The translations under genes and the position numbers were made by a program. A stretch of 64,000 nucleotides of DNA from Streptomyces spiroverticillatus (GTDB lineage Bacteria > Actinomycetota > Actinomycetes > Streptomycetales > Streptomycetaceae), in the NCBI GenBank assembly GCA_014650415.1, contig BMUX01000002.1, forward strand, positions 674,884 to 738,883. Direction: 5' to 3'. This document shows positions 34,816 through 42,253 of this stretch, piece by piece. Positions within the stretch are counted from its first letter, which is position 1, and each line of letters starts with the position of its first letter. Under the pieces are notes generated by a model, which saw nothing but the letters and a program-made list of their open reading frames with translations, made no database searches and had not been told where the DNA came from.

Positions 34816-36300
34816 GTGTCGACGTCCGTTCCCGTCGCACCCCGGTCAGAGTCCCTGTCCCAGGGCAAGGCCTCCGAAACTCCCGTGGCCGTCACCGTCA
34901 CCGACCCGGCCCAGGTGAAGCGGGCCGTGAAGGCCGCGGCCCTCGGCAACGCCATGGAGTGGTTCGACTTCGGCGTCTACAGCTACATCGCGGTGACCCT
35001 CGGCAAGGTCTTCTTCCCGAGCGACAACCCGACCGCGCAGACGCTGTCGACCTTCGGCGCGTTCGCCGCGGCCTTCCTGGTGCGGCCCATCGGCGGCATG
35101 GTCTTCGGGCCGCTCGGCGACCGCATCGGCCGGCAGAAGATCCTCGCCATCACCATGATCATGATGGCGACGGCGACCTTCTGCATCGGTCTGATCCCGT
35201 CCTTCGCGACGATCGGCATGTGGGCCCCCGCGCTGCTCTTCCTGGCCCGGCTCGTGCAGGGCTTCTCCACCGGTGGTGAGTACGGCGGCGCGTCCACCTT
35301 CATCGCCGAGTACTCCCCCGACAAGAAGCGCGGCTTCCTGGGCAGCTGGCTGGAGTTCGGCACCCTCGTCGGCTACATCTGCGGCGCCGGACTGGTCACC
35401 CTGATGACGGCCCTCCTCAGCACGCCGGACCTGGAGTCCTGGGGCTGGCGCATTCCGTTCCTGGTGGCGGGTCCGATGGGCATCATCGGCCTGTACCTGC
35501 GGCTGAAGCTGGAGGAGACGCCGGCCTTCGCGGCGCAGGCGGCAGAGGCCGCCAAGGCGGAGAAGCGGGCCAAGCAGGCCGCGAAGGCATCGAAGCCCTC
35601 TGCGGCAGCGAAGGCTTCGAAGCCTTCGCTGAAGGAGACCGTCGTCGGTCAGTGGCGGACGATGCTGCTCTGCATCGGCCTGGTGCTCGTCTTCAACGTC
35701 ACCAACTACATGCTGCTGTCGTACATGCCGACGTACCTCACCGAGCAGCTCAAGTACGACCCCACGCACGGCCTGCTGATCATCCTGTGCGTGATGGCGT
35801 TCATGATGTGCGTCCAGCCGTTCGCGGGCATGCTCAGCGACCGCTGGGGCCGCCGCCCGATCATCGCCGTCGGCTGCGCGGGCTTCCTGGTCCTCTCCGT
35901 CCCGGCGCTGCTGCTGATCCGCGAGGGCAGCCTGCTGGCGATCATCCCGGGTCTGCTGGTGCTCGGCCTGCTCCAGGTCTGCTTCACCGCCGCCATGCCG
36001 TCGACGCTGCCGGCCCTCTTCCCGACGAAGACCCGGTACGGCTCGCTGTCGATCGGCTTCAACATCTCGGTGTCGCTGTTCGGCGGTACGACGCCGCTGT
36101 TCGTGGCCGCGCTGATCGGGTGGACCGGGAACCTGATGATGCCCGCGTACTACATGATGGCCGCGGCCGTCATCGGCGGCATCGCCGTCTTCTTCATGTC
36201 GGAGAGCGCCCGCCGCCCGCTGCCGGGGTCGGCTCCGGCGGTGGAATCGGAGGAGGAGGCCGCGCAGATCCGCGCCGCCTCCGGATCCGCTGCCGCGTAG
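34816..36300 (+). CDS. MHS-family MFS transporter (ProP-like)
   Basis: The 494-residue, 12-helix metabolite:H+ symporter has family hallmarks GNAMEWFDFGVYSYIA at helix 1, GPLGDRIGRQKIL in loop 2-3, ARLVQGFSTGGEYGGASTFIAEY in helix 4 and PDKKRGFLGSWLEFGT after it. In characterised relatives this class moves proline, glycine betaine, alpha-ketoglutarate or shikimate. The central loop (about residues 240-280) is unusually rich in Ala/Lys, with AKASKPS repeated. GTG 34816 follows a GAGAGAG ribosome site; a TTG at 34762 would add 18 residues. Substrate not determined. Confidence 0.88.
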   Translation: MSTSVPVAPRSESLSQGKASETPVAVTVTDPAQVKRAVKAAALGNAMEWFDFGVYSYIAVTLGKVFFPSDNPTAQTLSTFGAFAAAFLVRPIGGMVFGPLGDRIGRQKILAITMIMMATATFCIGLIPSFATIGMWAPALLFLARLVQGFSTGGEYGGASTFIAEYSPDKKRGFLGSWLEFGTLVGYICGAGLVTLMTALLSTPDLESWGWRIPFLVAGPMGIIGLYLRLKLEETPAFAAQAAEAAKAEKRAKQAAKASKPSAAAKASKPSLKETVVGQWRTMLLCIGLVLVFNVTNYMLLSYMPTYLTEQLKYDPTHGLLIILCVMAFMMCVQPFAGMLSDRWGRRPIIAVGCAGFLVLSVPALLLIREGSLLAIIPGLLVLGLLQVCFTAAMPSTLPALFPTKTRYGSLSIGFNISVSLFGGTTPLFVAALIGWTGNLMMPAYYMMAAAVIGGIAVFFMSESARRPLPGSAPAVESEEEAAQIRAASGSAAA

Positions 36301-36328
36301 AACCTCAGCTCCGGCTTCCGTGTACGCC

Positions 36329-36364
36329 TGTGGCCCCCCACCATCCGCTCGGTGGGGGGCCACA
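36329..36364 (+). terminator. Hairpin terminator after the MHS transporter
   Basis: A perfect 14-bp stem, TGTGGCCCCCCACC (36329-36342) with its complement at 36351-36364 and an 8-nt loop, begins 29 bp after the transporter stop. Confidence 0.85.
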
Positions 36365-36386
36365 GCCGTCTCCACCCCTCTTCCCC

Positions 36387-36480
36387 AGCCCCCTTGGGCG
36401 GCGGGGCCGCCCCCCGGGGGGGCGGAACGGGCGGGCAAGGGGGCGGCCCGCCCGATCCGGGCCCACCCCGGCACCGGCCC
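36387..36480 (+). repeat. Dispersed intergenic repeat family 2, copy 1
   Basis: This stretch of about 94 bp (core GGGCGGCCCGCCCGATCCGG) is nearly identical to 53316-53408. Differences are a few bases and small indels in the C/G runs. It lies between a terminator and the convergent DUF2087 gene. Confidence 0.85.
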
Positions 36481-36532
36481 CTGCCCGCACCTCCAACGCC
36501 GGACAGCGGAGCCGCTCGGCCCGAGCGAGCTC

Positions 36533-36793
36533 TCAGTGCGGCACCCGTCGGTAGCTGCTGCCGTCCTTCGGGCGGGCCAGGAAGCCGCCCTCCACCAAGT
36601 AGCGGCGCAGCGCCGAGCAGTCCTCGTGGACCGTGCGGATCGCGTCGTTGACCTCGCGCTCCGTGTAGTCGCGGTCCTCCTCGAAGAGGGTGCGGGTCAG
36701 GTGGGCGAGCAGTTCCTCCCGCCGGCCCGGCTTGCGCGGCACGGAGGTGAGCCGCCCGTCCCTGAAGAACGCCTCGACACCTTGACCAGCCAC
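36533..36793 (-). CDS. DUF2087-domain protein
   Basis: The 86-residue protein matches the DUF2087 pattern: FFRDGRLTSVPRKPGRREELLAHL, FEEDRDYTEREVNDAI, then DCSALRRYLVEGGFLARPKDG. The domain is a small winged-helix-like fold often fused to ArsR or GNAT domains, suggesting nucleic-acid binding; here it stands alone. The GTG start has GGGAG 6 bp upstream. It is 38 bp downstream of the serpin gene on the same strand and may be the last gene of that operon. Confidence 0.85.
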   Translation of the reverse strand: MAGQGVEAFFRDGRLTSVPRKPGRREELLAHLTRTLFEEDRDYTEREVNDAIRTVHEDCSALRRYLVEGGFLARPKDGSSYRRVPH

Positions 36794-36831
36794 GCGCCCG
36801 CTCCCGTCGTACGACAACCGAAGTTCCCGTT

Positions 36832-37941
36832 CTAGCCCTTCGGCGCCCCTTCCTGCCAGGCAATAAACAGCGGCAGCTCCCCGGCCCCGTCCAGCACGAC
36901 CACCCCGAAAGGCCGGTCGAAGCGGACCCACTCCATACGGATCCGCCGGGGCGGTGCCGCCCCGGCGGGGGCCATCAGCACCGCGGTCACCGCAGCCGCC
37001 TCCACCCCCTCCTCGCGCACCTTGAGCAGCGCCTCCTGCACCACCCGCGACACCGCGAGCGGTTCGGGGGACATGCCGGAGAAGTCGGCGTCCTCGCCGG
37101 TGGCACGGTGCACGCCGAGCTCGGCCAGGCGGTCGGTGACCTCGTCGGTCGTACGCAGTTCCATGCGCGGCAGCGCGATGCTCACCGCGTCGGCGGCGAG
37201 CGGGACGCGCGCCGCCTGCCCCGCCCATCCCGCGGGCAGCACCTCCCGGGGTCCGGCCCCCTCCTCCCCGAGCAGGAACCTCACCCGCACCGGGGCACCG
37301 CCCCGCTCCGAGCGCGTGCGCAGTTCGACCACGCGGGTCGCGCCCACGTCCCAGACGTCGGCCAGGGACACCTCCTGGTGCATGACCATCACCTCGTGGC
37401 GCACTCCGGCCGCGTCCGTGAAGTCCCGGACGTCGGTGTCCGACTCCTCGAAGGGGTACCGCCAAGGCGCCTTCAGGGCCAGGGCGTTGACCACGGCCAG
37501 CAGGGTGTCGTCCCCGAGACGCACCGGAAGTTCCTCGATCATGCCCCCGGTCGCCTCCCGCACCCAGGCGTCGATCGCCGCCTGGTCGAGGTTCCCGAGC
37601 GCGATCTGTGGCAGTGCCTCCTTGAACGCCCGGTACAGCGGCACCCGGCTCCAGACGCAGGTCGCCACTTCGAGGGCGTCGGTCCCCTCCAGCGCCCGGG
37701 CCACCGCCCCGACCGCCCCGGCGGCCTCCTTCCCCGACACCCCGAGCAGCGCCTCCAGTTCCTCGGCGGTCTCCCCTCCCGCCCCGGCGGCGACGACCCC
37801 GAGCGCCAGCCACAGCCCCGCCGGGGACCGTACGAAGTCGCCGTCGCCCAGCCCTCCGCCGGGCCCGCTCGCGACCACGTCCAGCCAGCGCTCCGTCAAG
37901 CGCCCGATGTCCGTATGCCCATCCGTGTTCGAGCTCGTCAT
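36832..37941 (-). CDS. Serpin-family protein
   Basis: The 369-residue protein resembles bacterial serpins. It has NALALKAPWRYPFEESDT, the breach/shutter-type segment, the reactive-loop hinge EEGVEAAAVTAV (small residues P15-P9 as in inhibitory serpins), and the closing FDRPFGVVVLDGAGELPLFIAW. No signal peptide is present, so it would act inside the cell unless released. The scissile bond falls around MAPAGAAPP. Inhibitory serpins trap serine or cysteine proteases by loop insertion. Start ATG 37941 overlaps the upstream hydrolase stop (ATGA), so the two are translationally coupled. No target protease is evident nearby. Confidence 0.85.
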   Translation of the reverse strand: MTSSNTDGHTDIGRLTERWLDVVASGPGGGLGDGDFVRSPAGLWLALGVVAAGAGGETAEELEALLGVSGKEAAGAVGAVARALEGTDALEVATCVWSRVPLYRAFKEALPQIALGNLDQAAIDAWVREATGGMIEELPVRLGDDTLLAVVNALALKAPWRYPFEESDTDVRDFTDAAGVRHEVMVMHQEVSLADVWDVGATRVVELRTRSERGGAPVRVRFLLGEEGAGPREVLPAGWAGQAARVPLAADAVSIALPRMELRTTDEVTDRLAELGVHRATGEDADFSGMSPEPLAVSRVVQEALLKVREEGVEAAAVTAVLMAPAGAAPPRRIRMEWVRFDRPFGVVVLDGAGELPLFIAWQEGAPKG

Positions 37942-38696
37942 GCCGCGTTCCCCTCCAGCACCGCGGCCGTCGCCCGTGCGAAGCCGTCCACGTTGTCGGT
38001 CATCACGTTGTGCCCGCAGTCCGGCACGGCGATCACCTCGACCCCGGCGGCCGTCAGTTCCTCGCCGCCGCGGAAGTCCACGTCGTCCTCCGGCAGCAGA
38101 TAGCCGCGCGGGATCTTCAGGTCGAGCAGCAGGTCGCGCATCATCGGTTCGCTGCCCCGGGTGAGGCCGACCGCGCTGCGGTGCAGCGCCCGGGGCCCGC
38201 AGGTCTTCATCGTCGACCACCAGGTCTCCCCGGCGGTGGCCCGCAGCGCGTCCCAGCCGGTGGCGAGGAACTCCTCCTCCCCGTACGCGGCGATGCCGCC
38301 GCTGCCCGGCGCACCCTTCACCGGGGTGATCGCGTCCAGGTTGGCGTGCACCAGCACCAGCTTCGACACCAGTTCCGGCCACCGGTCGGCCAGGACCAGC
38401 GCCACCGAGCCGCCCATGCTGTGCGCGACGACCTCGGCCCCGAACACCCCGGCCGCCTCCAACAGCCGTGCCAGCGCCCCCGCGTGAGCCTCCAGGCTGT
38501 AGTCGAAGTCGTCCGGCCGGTCGCTCACCCCGAACCCCAGCAGGTCCACCAGCAGCGACCGCCGCCCGGCCAGCGCCGGGTGCGAGGCCCCCTCGACGAA
38601 CATGCCCGAGATCCCGCCCAGCCCGTGCACGTACACCCGGCAGGGCTCCTCGCCCGGCAGCTCCACCCACCGCATCCGGTCCCCGCCGGACGTCAC
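37938..38696 (-). CDS. Alpha/beta hydrolase
   Basis: The 252-residue alpha/beta hydrolase has the oxyanion motif VHGLGGISG, nucleophile elbow AHSMGGSVA, a probable acid in the LPEDDVDF loop and catalytic His in VPDCGHNVMTDN. It is cytoplasmic, without a signal peptide. GTG 38696 is preferred for its GGGAAG ribosome site; ATG 38675 is possible. It forms an operon with the serpin (4-bp overlap) and perhaps DUF2087. The substrate is unknown. Confidence 0.87.
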   Translation of the reverse strand: MTSGGDRMRWVELPGEEPCRVYVHGLGGISGMFVEGASHPALAGRRSLLVDLLGFGVSDRPDDFDYSLEAHAGALARLLEAAGVFGAEVVAHSMGGSVALVLADRWPELVSKLVLVHANLDAITPVKGAPGSGGIAAYGEEEFLATGWDALRATAGETWWSTMKTCGPRALHRSAVGLTRGSEPMMRDLLLDLKIPRGYLLPEDDVDFRGGEELTAAGVEVIAVPDCGHNVMTDNVDGFARATAAVLEGNAA

Positions 38697-38848
38697 GACC
38701 GCTTCCCGCACAACCCGCCCCCGCTCCCAGAGATCACTTGTCCCAGACGGTAACCCCCGCCACTGACAACGCTCCGGGGAACCCGATCTCCCCACCCCGC
38801 GTCCCAGGGCACACCGCACGACCCGCGTTCCGCCCCCCGGAGGCCACC

Positions 38849-39742
38849 ATGCGCACGTCGAGCACCGGACGAACAACCCAACTGGTCGCGTTATCGGCCC
38901 TGTTGGCGCTCACCGCCTGCGGCACCGAGACCCTCTCCGCCGAGTCGCCCCCCGCGGACTGGGCCCCGCGCATGCGCGCCGTCGCCAAGGCGTGGGAGGG
39001 GTCGGCGGCGCTGACCGCCATGCAGCGGGGCTTCCACCCGCTGGCGCGTTTCCGCACGACCGTGCCCCCGGGCGGACTTCGCTCGGCGGCCGACAGGACG
39101 GCACACCTCAAAGGCGCGTACGTCGTCGCGGGCGAACTGCCGGACACCCGCCCCCAACCCAGGGCCACCTGGCCCGACGGCACCACCCGCAAGGCGGCGA
39201 CCCTGACCGCACGCGAGGCGGTCGAGTTCCTCGGCGAGGGCTCCAACGACCCCGACGGCGGCCACACCCTGAAGGTGACCGGCGCCCGCCTCGGCACGAC
39301 CGAGGTGGCCACGAGCCGGGGCCCGACCCGCGTCCCCGCCTGGCTGTTCACCGTCGCGGGGTACGACGCCCCGTTCACCTATCCGGCGCTGGCCGCCCCG
39401 ACGTTCCCCGACTCCCCGATCGCGCCCCTGCCGCGCCTGTACGGTGCGGACGCGGCGGCGACCGGAGGCCCCGGCTCCGTCACGGTCGAGGGCCGCACCC
39501 TCACCGTGACGGTCACGCACGGCAGTTGCACCGGCCCGAGCGCGGTGAAGGCCCTGGAGTCCGGCGACACGGTCGTCCTCGCGGTCTCCGTCCTGCCCCG
39601 GAAGCGGCCGCGCGGCCCCGACGAGGGCTGCGACCTGGCCCTCCGCCACAGCCGCGCCACCGTGGAACTCGCCCGCCCGGTCGGCGACCGCATCCTCCTG
39701 GAGGCACAGCAGGGCATCCCCGTCCAGCAGTCCCTGGACTGA
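38849..39742 (+). CDS. Putative lipoprotein, unknown function
   Basis: The 297-residue secreted lipoprotein has signal LVALSALLALTAC with lipobox LTAC (Cys24). The mature part carries a conserved strand-rich domain: TVPPGGLRSAADRTAHLKGAY, RVPAWLFTVAGYDAPFTYPAL and HGSCTGPSAVKALESGDTVVLAVSV, with late cysteines in HGSCTGP and EGCDLALRH. ATG 38849 has the ribosome site CGGAGG. It resembles Streptomyces surface lipoproteins without known activity. Confidence 0.8.
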   Translation: MRTSSTGRTTQLVALSALLALTACGTETLSAESPPADWAPRMRAVAKAWEGSAALTAMQRGFHPLARFRTTVPPGGLRSAADRTAHLKGAYVVAGELPDTRPQPRATWPDGTTRKAATLTAREAVEFLGEGSNDPDGGHTLKVTGARLGTTEVATSRGPTRVPAWLFTVAGYDAPFTYPALAAPTFPDSPIAPLPRLYGADAAATGGPGSVTVEGRTLTVTVTHGSCTGPSAVKALESGDTVVLAVSVLPRKRPRGPDEGCDLALRHSRATVELARPVGDRILLEAQQGIPVQQSLD

Positions 39743-39786
39743 GCCCTCACCGTCCGTTGTCGGACCCGTACGGCAGGATGGAACGC

Positions 39787-40122
39787 ATGAGCATCGTGAA
39801 GATCAACGCACTGACCGTGCCCGCCGAGCAGCGGGAGGTCCTGGAGAAGCGGTTCGCGTCGCGGGCCGGGACCGTGGACAGCTCCGACGGCTTCGAGTGG
39901 TTCGAGCTGCTGCGCCCGGTGGAGGGGACCGACCAGTATCTGGTCTACACGCGCTGGCGGGACGAGGAGTCCTTCAAGGCGTGGATGGAGGGGCCGATGA
40001 AGCAGGCGCACCAGGGCGGCGGAGAAGGCGGCGAGCGTCCCAGGCCCGCCGCCTCCGGCTCCACGGTGTGGTCGTTCGAGGTGGTCCAGCAGACCGGCCC
40101 GAAGACCGCGCAGGACGACTAG
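39787..40122 (+). CDS. Antibiotic-biosynthesis-monooxygenase (ABM) fold protein
   Basis: The 111-residue protein has the ferredoxin-like ABM/IsdG-type fold: MSIVKINALTVPAEQREVLEKRF, DGFEWFELLRPVEG, QYLVYTRWRDEESFKAWMEG. Relatives include HmoA/IsdG heme monooxygenases and quinone-forming monooxygenases. The mid-protein Trp (FKAWMEG) and His (KQAHQGG) fit the heme-degrading subgroup, but the reaction is not proven. An alternative ATG lies at 39778. Its stop interlocks with that of the opposite-strand neighbour in the palindrome CTAG (40119-40122). Confidence 0.85.
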   Translation: MSIVKINALTVPAEQREVLEKRFASRAGTVDSSDGFEWFELLRPVEGTDQYLVYTRWRDEESFKAWMEGPMKQAHQGGGEGGERPRPAASGSTVWSFEVVQQTGPKTAQDD

Positions 40123-40943
40123 ATCCGGAGCAGCCGCTCCGTCACCTCGCGGTACTTGCGCAGGGCGACCCGCAGTTCCTCGGTCTCCGCCTGGCGGTCC
40201 TCGGCCTCCCAGGCGACGCGAAGCGAACGGCGGTGCTCGGCGAGGGTCTCGGTGAGGTGCCGGGCGGTCTCCTCCAGGACGTGGTCGGCCTCCTCGACCG
40301 CACGGCGCGGTTCGTCCACGAAGTGGTTGACCGCCTGCTGGAGGCGCAGCCCCAGCTTGTCGCGCTCACCGTGCGGCAGGAGCTGGGCGCCCGGCTGCCC
40401 CGCCTCGTGACCGGTGTCCCGGCCGCCGGTCAGGTGAGCGCCAGTGGCCCGGTCGCCGGCCAGGTGAGCGCCGGTCTCCCGACCGCCGCCGGCCACGTGC
40501 TCCGAGGTGCTGCCCACGGGCCGATGCCCGACACCCGTCGAACGGTCGACACCCGCCCCGCGCTCGGTACCCGCCCCACGCTCGGTACCCGCCCCACGCT
40601 CGGCACCCGCCGCCCAGCCCGGGTCCGCCGCATGCGCCGGGTCCTGCGCCGGCGCCGGCGGCAGATGCTGCTCGCGGCCCGGTACGTGCCCGGCGCCCGC
40701 GGCCTCCGCGCTCTCCCCCGGCGGCCTGCGCAGCGGGCCCACGTCCGGGGAGGCACCCGCGCCCGACACTCCGAAGTCCCGTGCGGTGCGCTTCTGCTGC
40801 TCCGCCTGCACGGGGTCGTGCAGTGCGTCCGGTTCGGCGTCGACGCCGCGTGCGGAGGGCGTCGACCTCCCGTGTGCGGACGGGTCCTTGCCGCGTCCCT
40901 GCGGTGCGTCGGCGGGCCGGTCGTTTCCGGGTTCGTACGTCAT
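40119..40943 (-). CDS. Disordered hydrophilic protein with C-terminal coiled coil
   Basis: The 274-residue protein is low-complexity for about 180 residues (rich in Gly, Ala, Arg, Asp, His), with tandem ERGAGT units and a repeated GAHLxGxRxTG unit. A predicted coiled-coil/helical domain follows (about 188-272) containing GLRLQQAVNHFVDEPRRAVEEADHV and RYREVTERLLRI-like ends. It begins 1 bp after the stop of the membrane-anchored gene at 40945, so the two are coupled. The C-terminal segment FVDEPRRAVEEAD resembles a conserved Streptomyces module shared with its neighbour (FVDSPPKAVAEA). Function unknown. Confidence 0.75.
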   Translation of the reverse strand: MTYEPGNDRPADAPQGRGKDPSAHGRSTPSARGVDAEPDALHDPVQAEQQKRTARDFGVSGAGASPDVGPLRRPPGESAEAAGAGHVPGREQHLPPAPAQDPAHAADPGWAAGAERGAGTERGAGTERGAGVDRSTGVGHRPVGSTSEHVAGGGRETGAHLAGDRATGAHLTGGRDTGHEAGQPGAQLLPHGERDKLGLRLQQAVNHFVDEPRRAVEEADHVLEETARHLTETLAEHRRSLRVAWEAEDRQAETEELRVALRKYREVTERLLRI

Positions 40944-40944
40944 G

Positions 40945-41577
40945 TCAGACTCCACTCCCCTTGGCCTTGGTGGGCCGGCCCGTCGGGCGCGGCCGGTGCG
41001 AACCGTGCTCGTCGTGTCCGGTGCTGTGCCCGGAGCCGTGGCCGACGCGGTCGGTGACCAGCGCCTCGAACAGTTCCCGGGCCTCGACCAGGGCCTCGCG
41101 CATTTCTTCGGTGCCGCCCTCGCCGCGCGCTGCCCGGCCCACCCGGCGGAAGCCGTCCAGGTGCTTGCCGTGGTGCACGGACAGGGCGTCCATCTGCTCC
41201 TGCTCGCCTTGCGGGTAGCCGCGTTCGAGGGCGACCCGGGAGACCAGACCGTGCGCCTCGGCGACCGCCTTCGGCGGGGAGTCGACGAACTGCTCCTGGA
41301 CCCCGGCCCACAGGGCCACGTAACTCTCGTGCTGCTCCCGGCTCAGCTCGCGCGGCCGGAAGTCGCCGTACCGCTTGACGCGCTCGCCGAGCTCCTGCTC
41401 GGCGGCCTTCGTGTCGCCCTGGTGGCGGGCCAGGACCCGGTCGTACTCGGGGCCGAAACGGCTCTTCAGTGACTTGCCGCCGCCGACACGGCCCCGCCCG
41501 GGACCGAGGAAGACGACGGCCGCCGCGACGGCGATCACGACCACCACGATCAGCACAATGATCAGGACTGTGGACAT
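40945..41577 (-). CDS. Membrane-anchored protein with FVDxPxxAV helical domain
   Basis: The 210-residue protein has an N-terminal membrane helix (residues 3-24) and a cytoplasmic or surface helical domain: SLKSRFGPEYDRVLARHQGD, then YVALWAGVQEQFVDSPPKAVAEAHGLV, and a His/Gly-rich tail. The same FVDxPxxAVxEAxxLV motif appears in the coupled downstream gene, suggesting both chains share a structural module. Members occur in pairs in Streptomyces; the role is unknown. Confidence 0.78.
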   Translation of the reverse strand: MSTVLIIVLIVVVVIAVAAAVVFLGPGRGRVGGGKSLKSRFGPEYDRVLARHQGDTKAAEQELGERVKRYGDFRPRELSREQHESYVALWAGVQEQFVDSPPKAVAEAHGLVSRVALERGYPQGEQEQMDALSVHHGKHLDGFRRVGRAARGEGGTEEMREALVEARELFEALVTDRVGHGSGHSTGHDEHGSHRPRPTGRPTKAKGSGV

Positions 41578-41721
41578 GCTCTGCCTTTCCAGTGCGTGTG
41601 GCTCTTGGGGCTTGCGGCTCCGGGCGTTCGGCTCTCGGGGCACGCGGTGTCGGGCCTCTCGCCCACCGGGTAGCCCGTAATCCGTTGGCCAAACGGTCGC
41701 CGGCTCGGGTACAGAGATGCG

Positions 41722-42213
41722 ATGACCTGGATCATCACCACCGAGCACCCGCGCACCCCGGACGCCACCACTCTGCGCCGCGACTACTACGACGAGGTCG
41801 CGAGCCGCTACTGGAACCGGCCCGCGACGCAGGCGGAGATCGACGAGGGGCTGACCGACGACGGCACGGAGCTGCTGGTCCCGCCGACGGGCACCTTCGT
41901 CGTAGGCCGGTACGAAGGGAAGCCGTCGGCGTGTGCCGGGCTGGTCCTCCTGGAGCCCGAAGTGGGCGAGCTGACAAGGGTGTTCGTACGTCCCGAGGCG
42001 CGCGGCACGGGCGCGGGCGGCCTGCTGCTCGCGGCCGTGGAGAGGACGGCGCGCGCGTACGGCGTGCGGCGCATTCAGCTCGACACCCGGGGCGACCTCG
42101 TCGAGGCGCGCGGCCTGTACGCCAAACACGGCTACCGGGAGGTCGAGGCCCTCAACTCCAAGCAGTACGCGGAGCATTGGTTCGTGAAGGACCTGACCCC
42201 CGAAGCCCCCTAG
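41722..42213 (+). CDS. GNAT-family N-acetyltransferase
   Basis: The 163-residue acetyltransferase has the GNAT core: strand 4 ELTRVFVRPEARGTGAGGLLLAAVE supplies the acetyl-CoA pyrophosphate loop (RGTGAGG), and the C-terminal ARGLYAKHGYREV is typical of motif B. The N-terminal region (about 20-50) contains YYDEVASRYWNRPATQAEID, a common feature of small-molecule acetyltransferases in Streptomyces. ATG 41722; a weak promoter-like pair (TTGGCC, TACAGA) lies just upstream, so the transcript leader would be very short. Substrate unknown. Confidence 0.87.
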   Translation: MTWIITTEHPRTPDATTLRRDYYDEVASRYWNRPATQAEIDEGLTDDGTELLVPPTGTFVVGRYEGKPSACAGLVLLEPEVGELTRVFVRPEARGTGAGGLLLAAVERTARAYGVRRIQLDTRGDLVEARGLYAKHGYREVEALNSKQYAEHWFVKDLTPEAP

Positions 42214-42253
42214 GCCCCCGAAGCCCCCGGGACCTCCGCATCCTGATCCCCCG

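Noticed and set aside
36824..36837. GTTCTA hexamer near the serpin stop as a seventh KstR-type box
   Set aside because: The reverse strand reads TAGAACGGGAACTT, lacking the second half-site, and it lies inside the serpin stop, not in a promoter.
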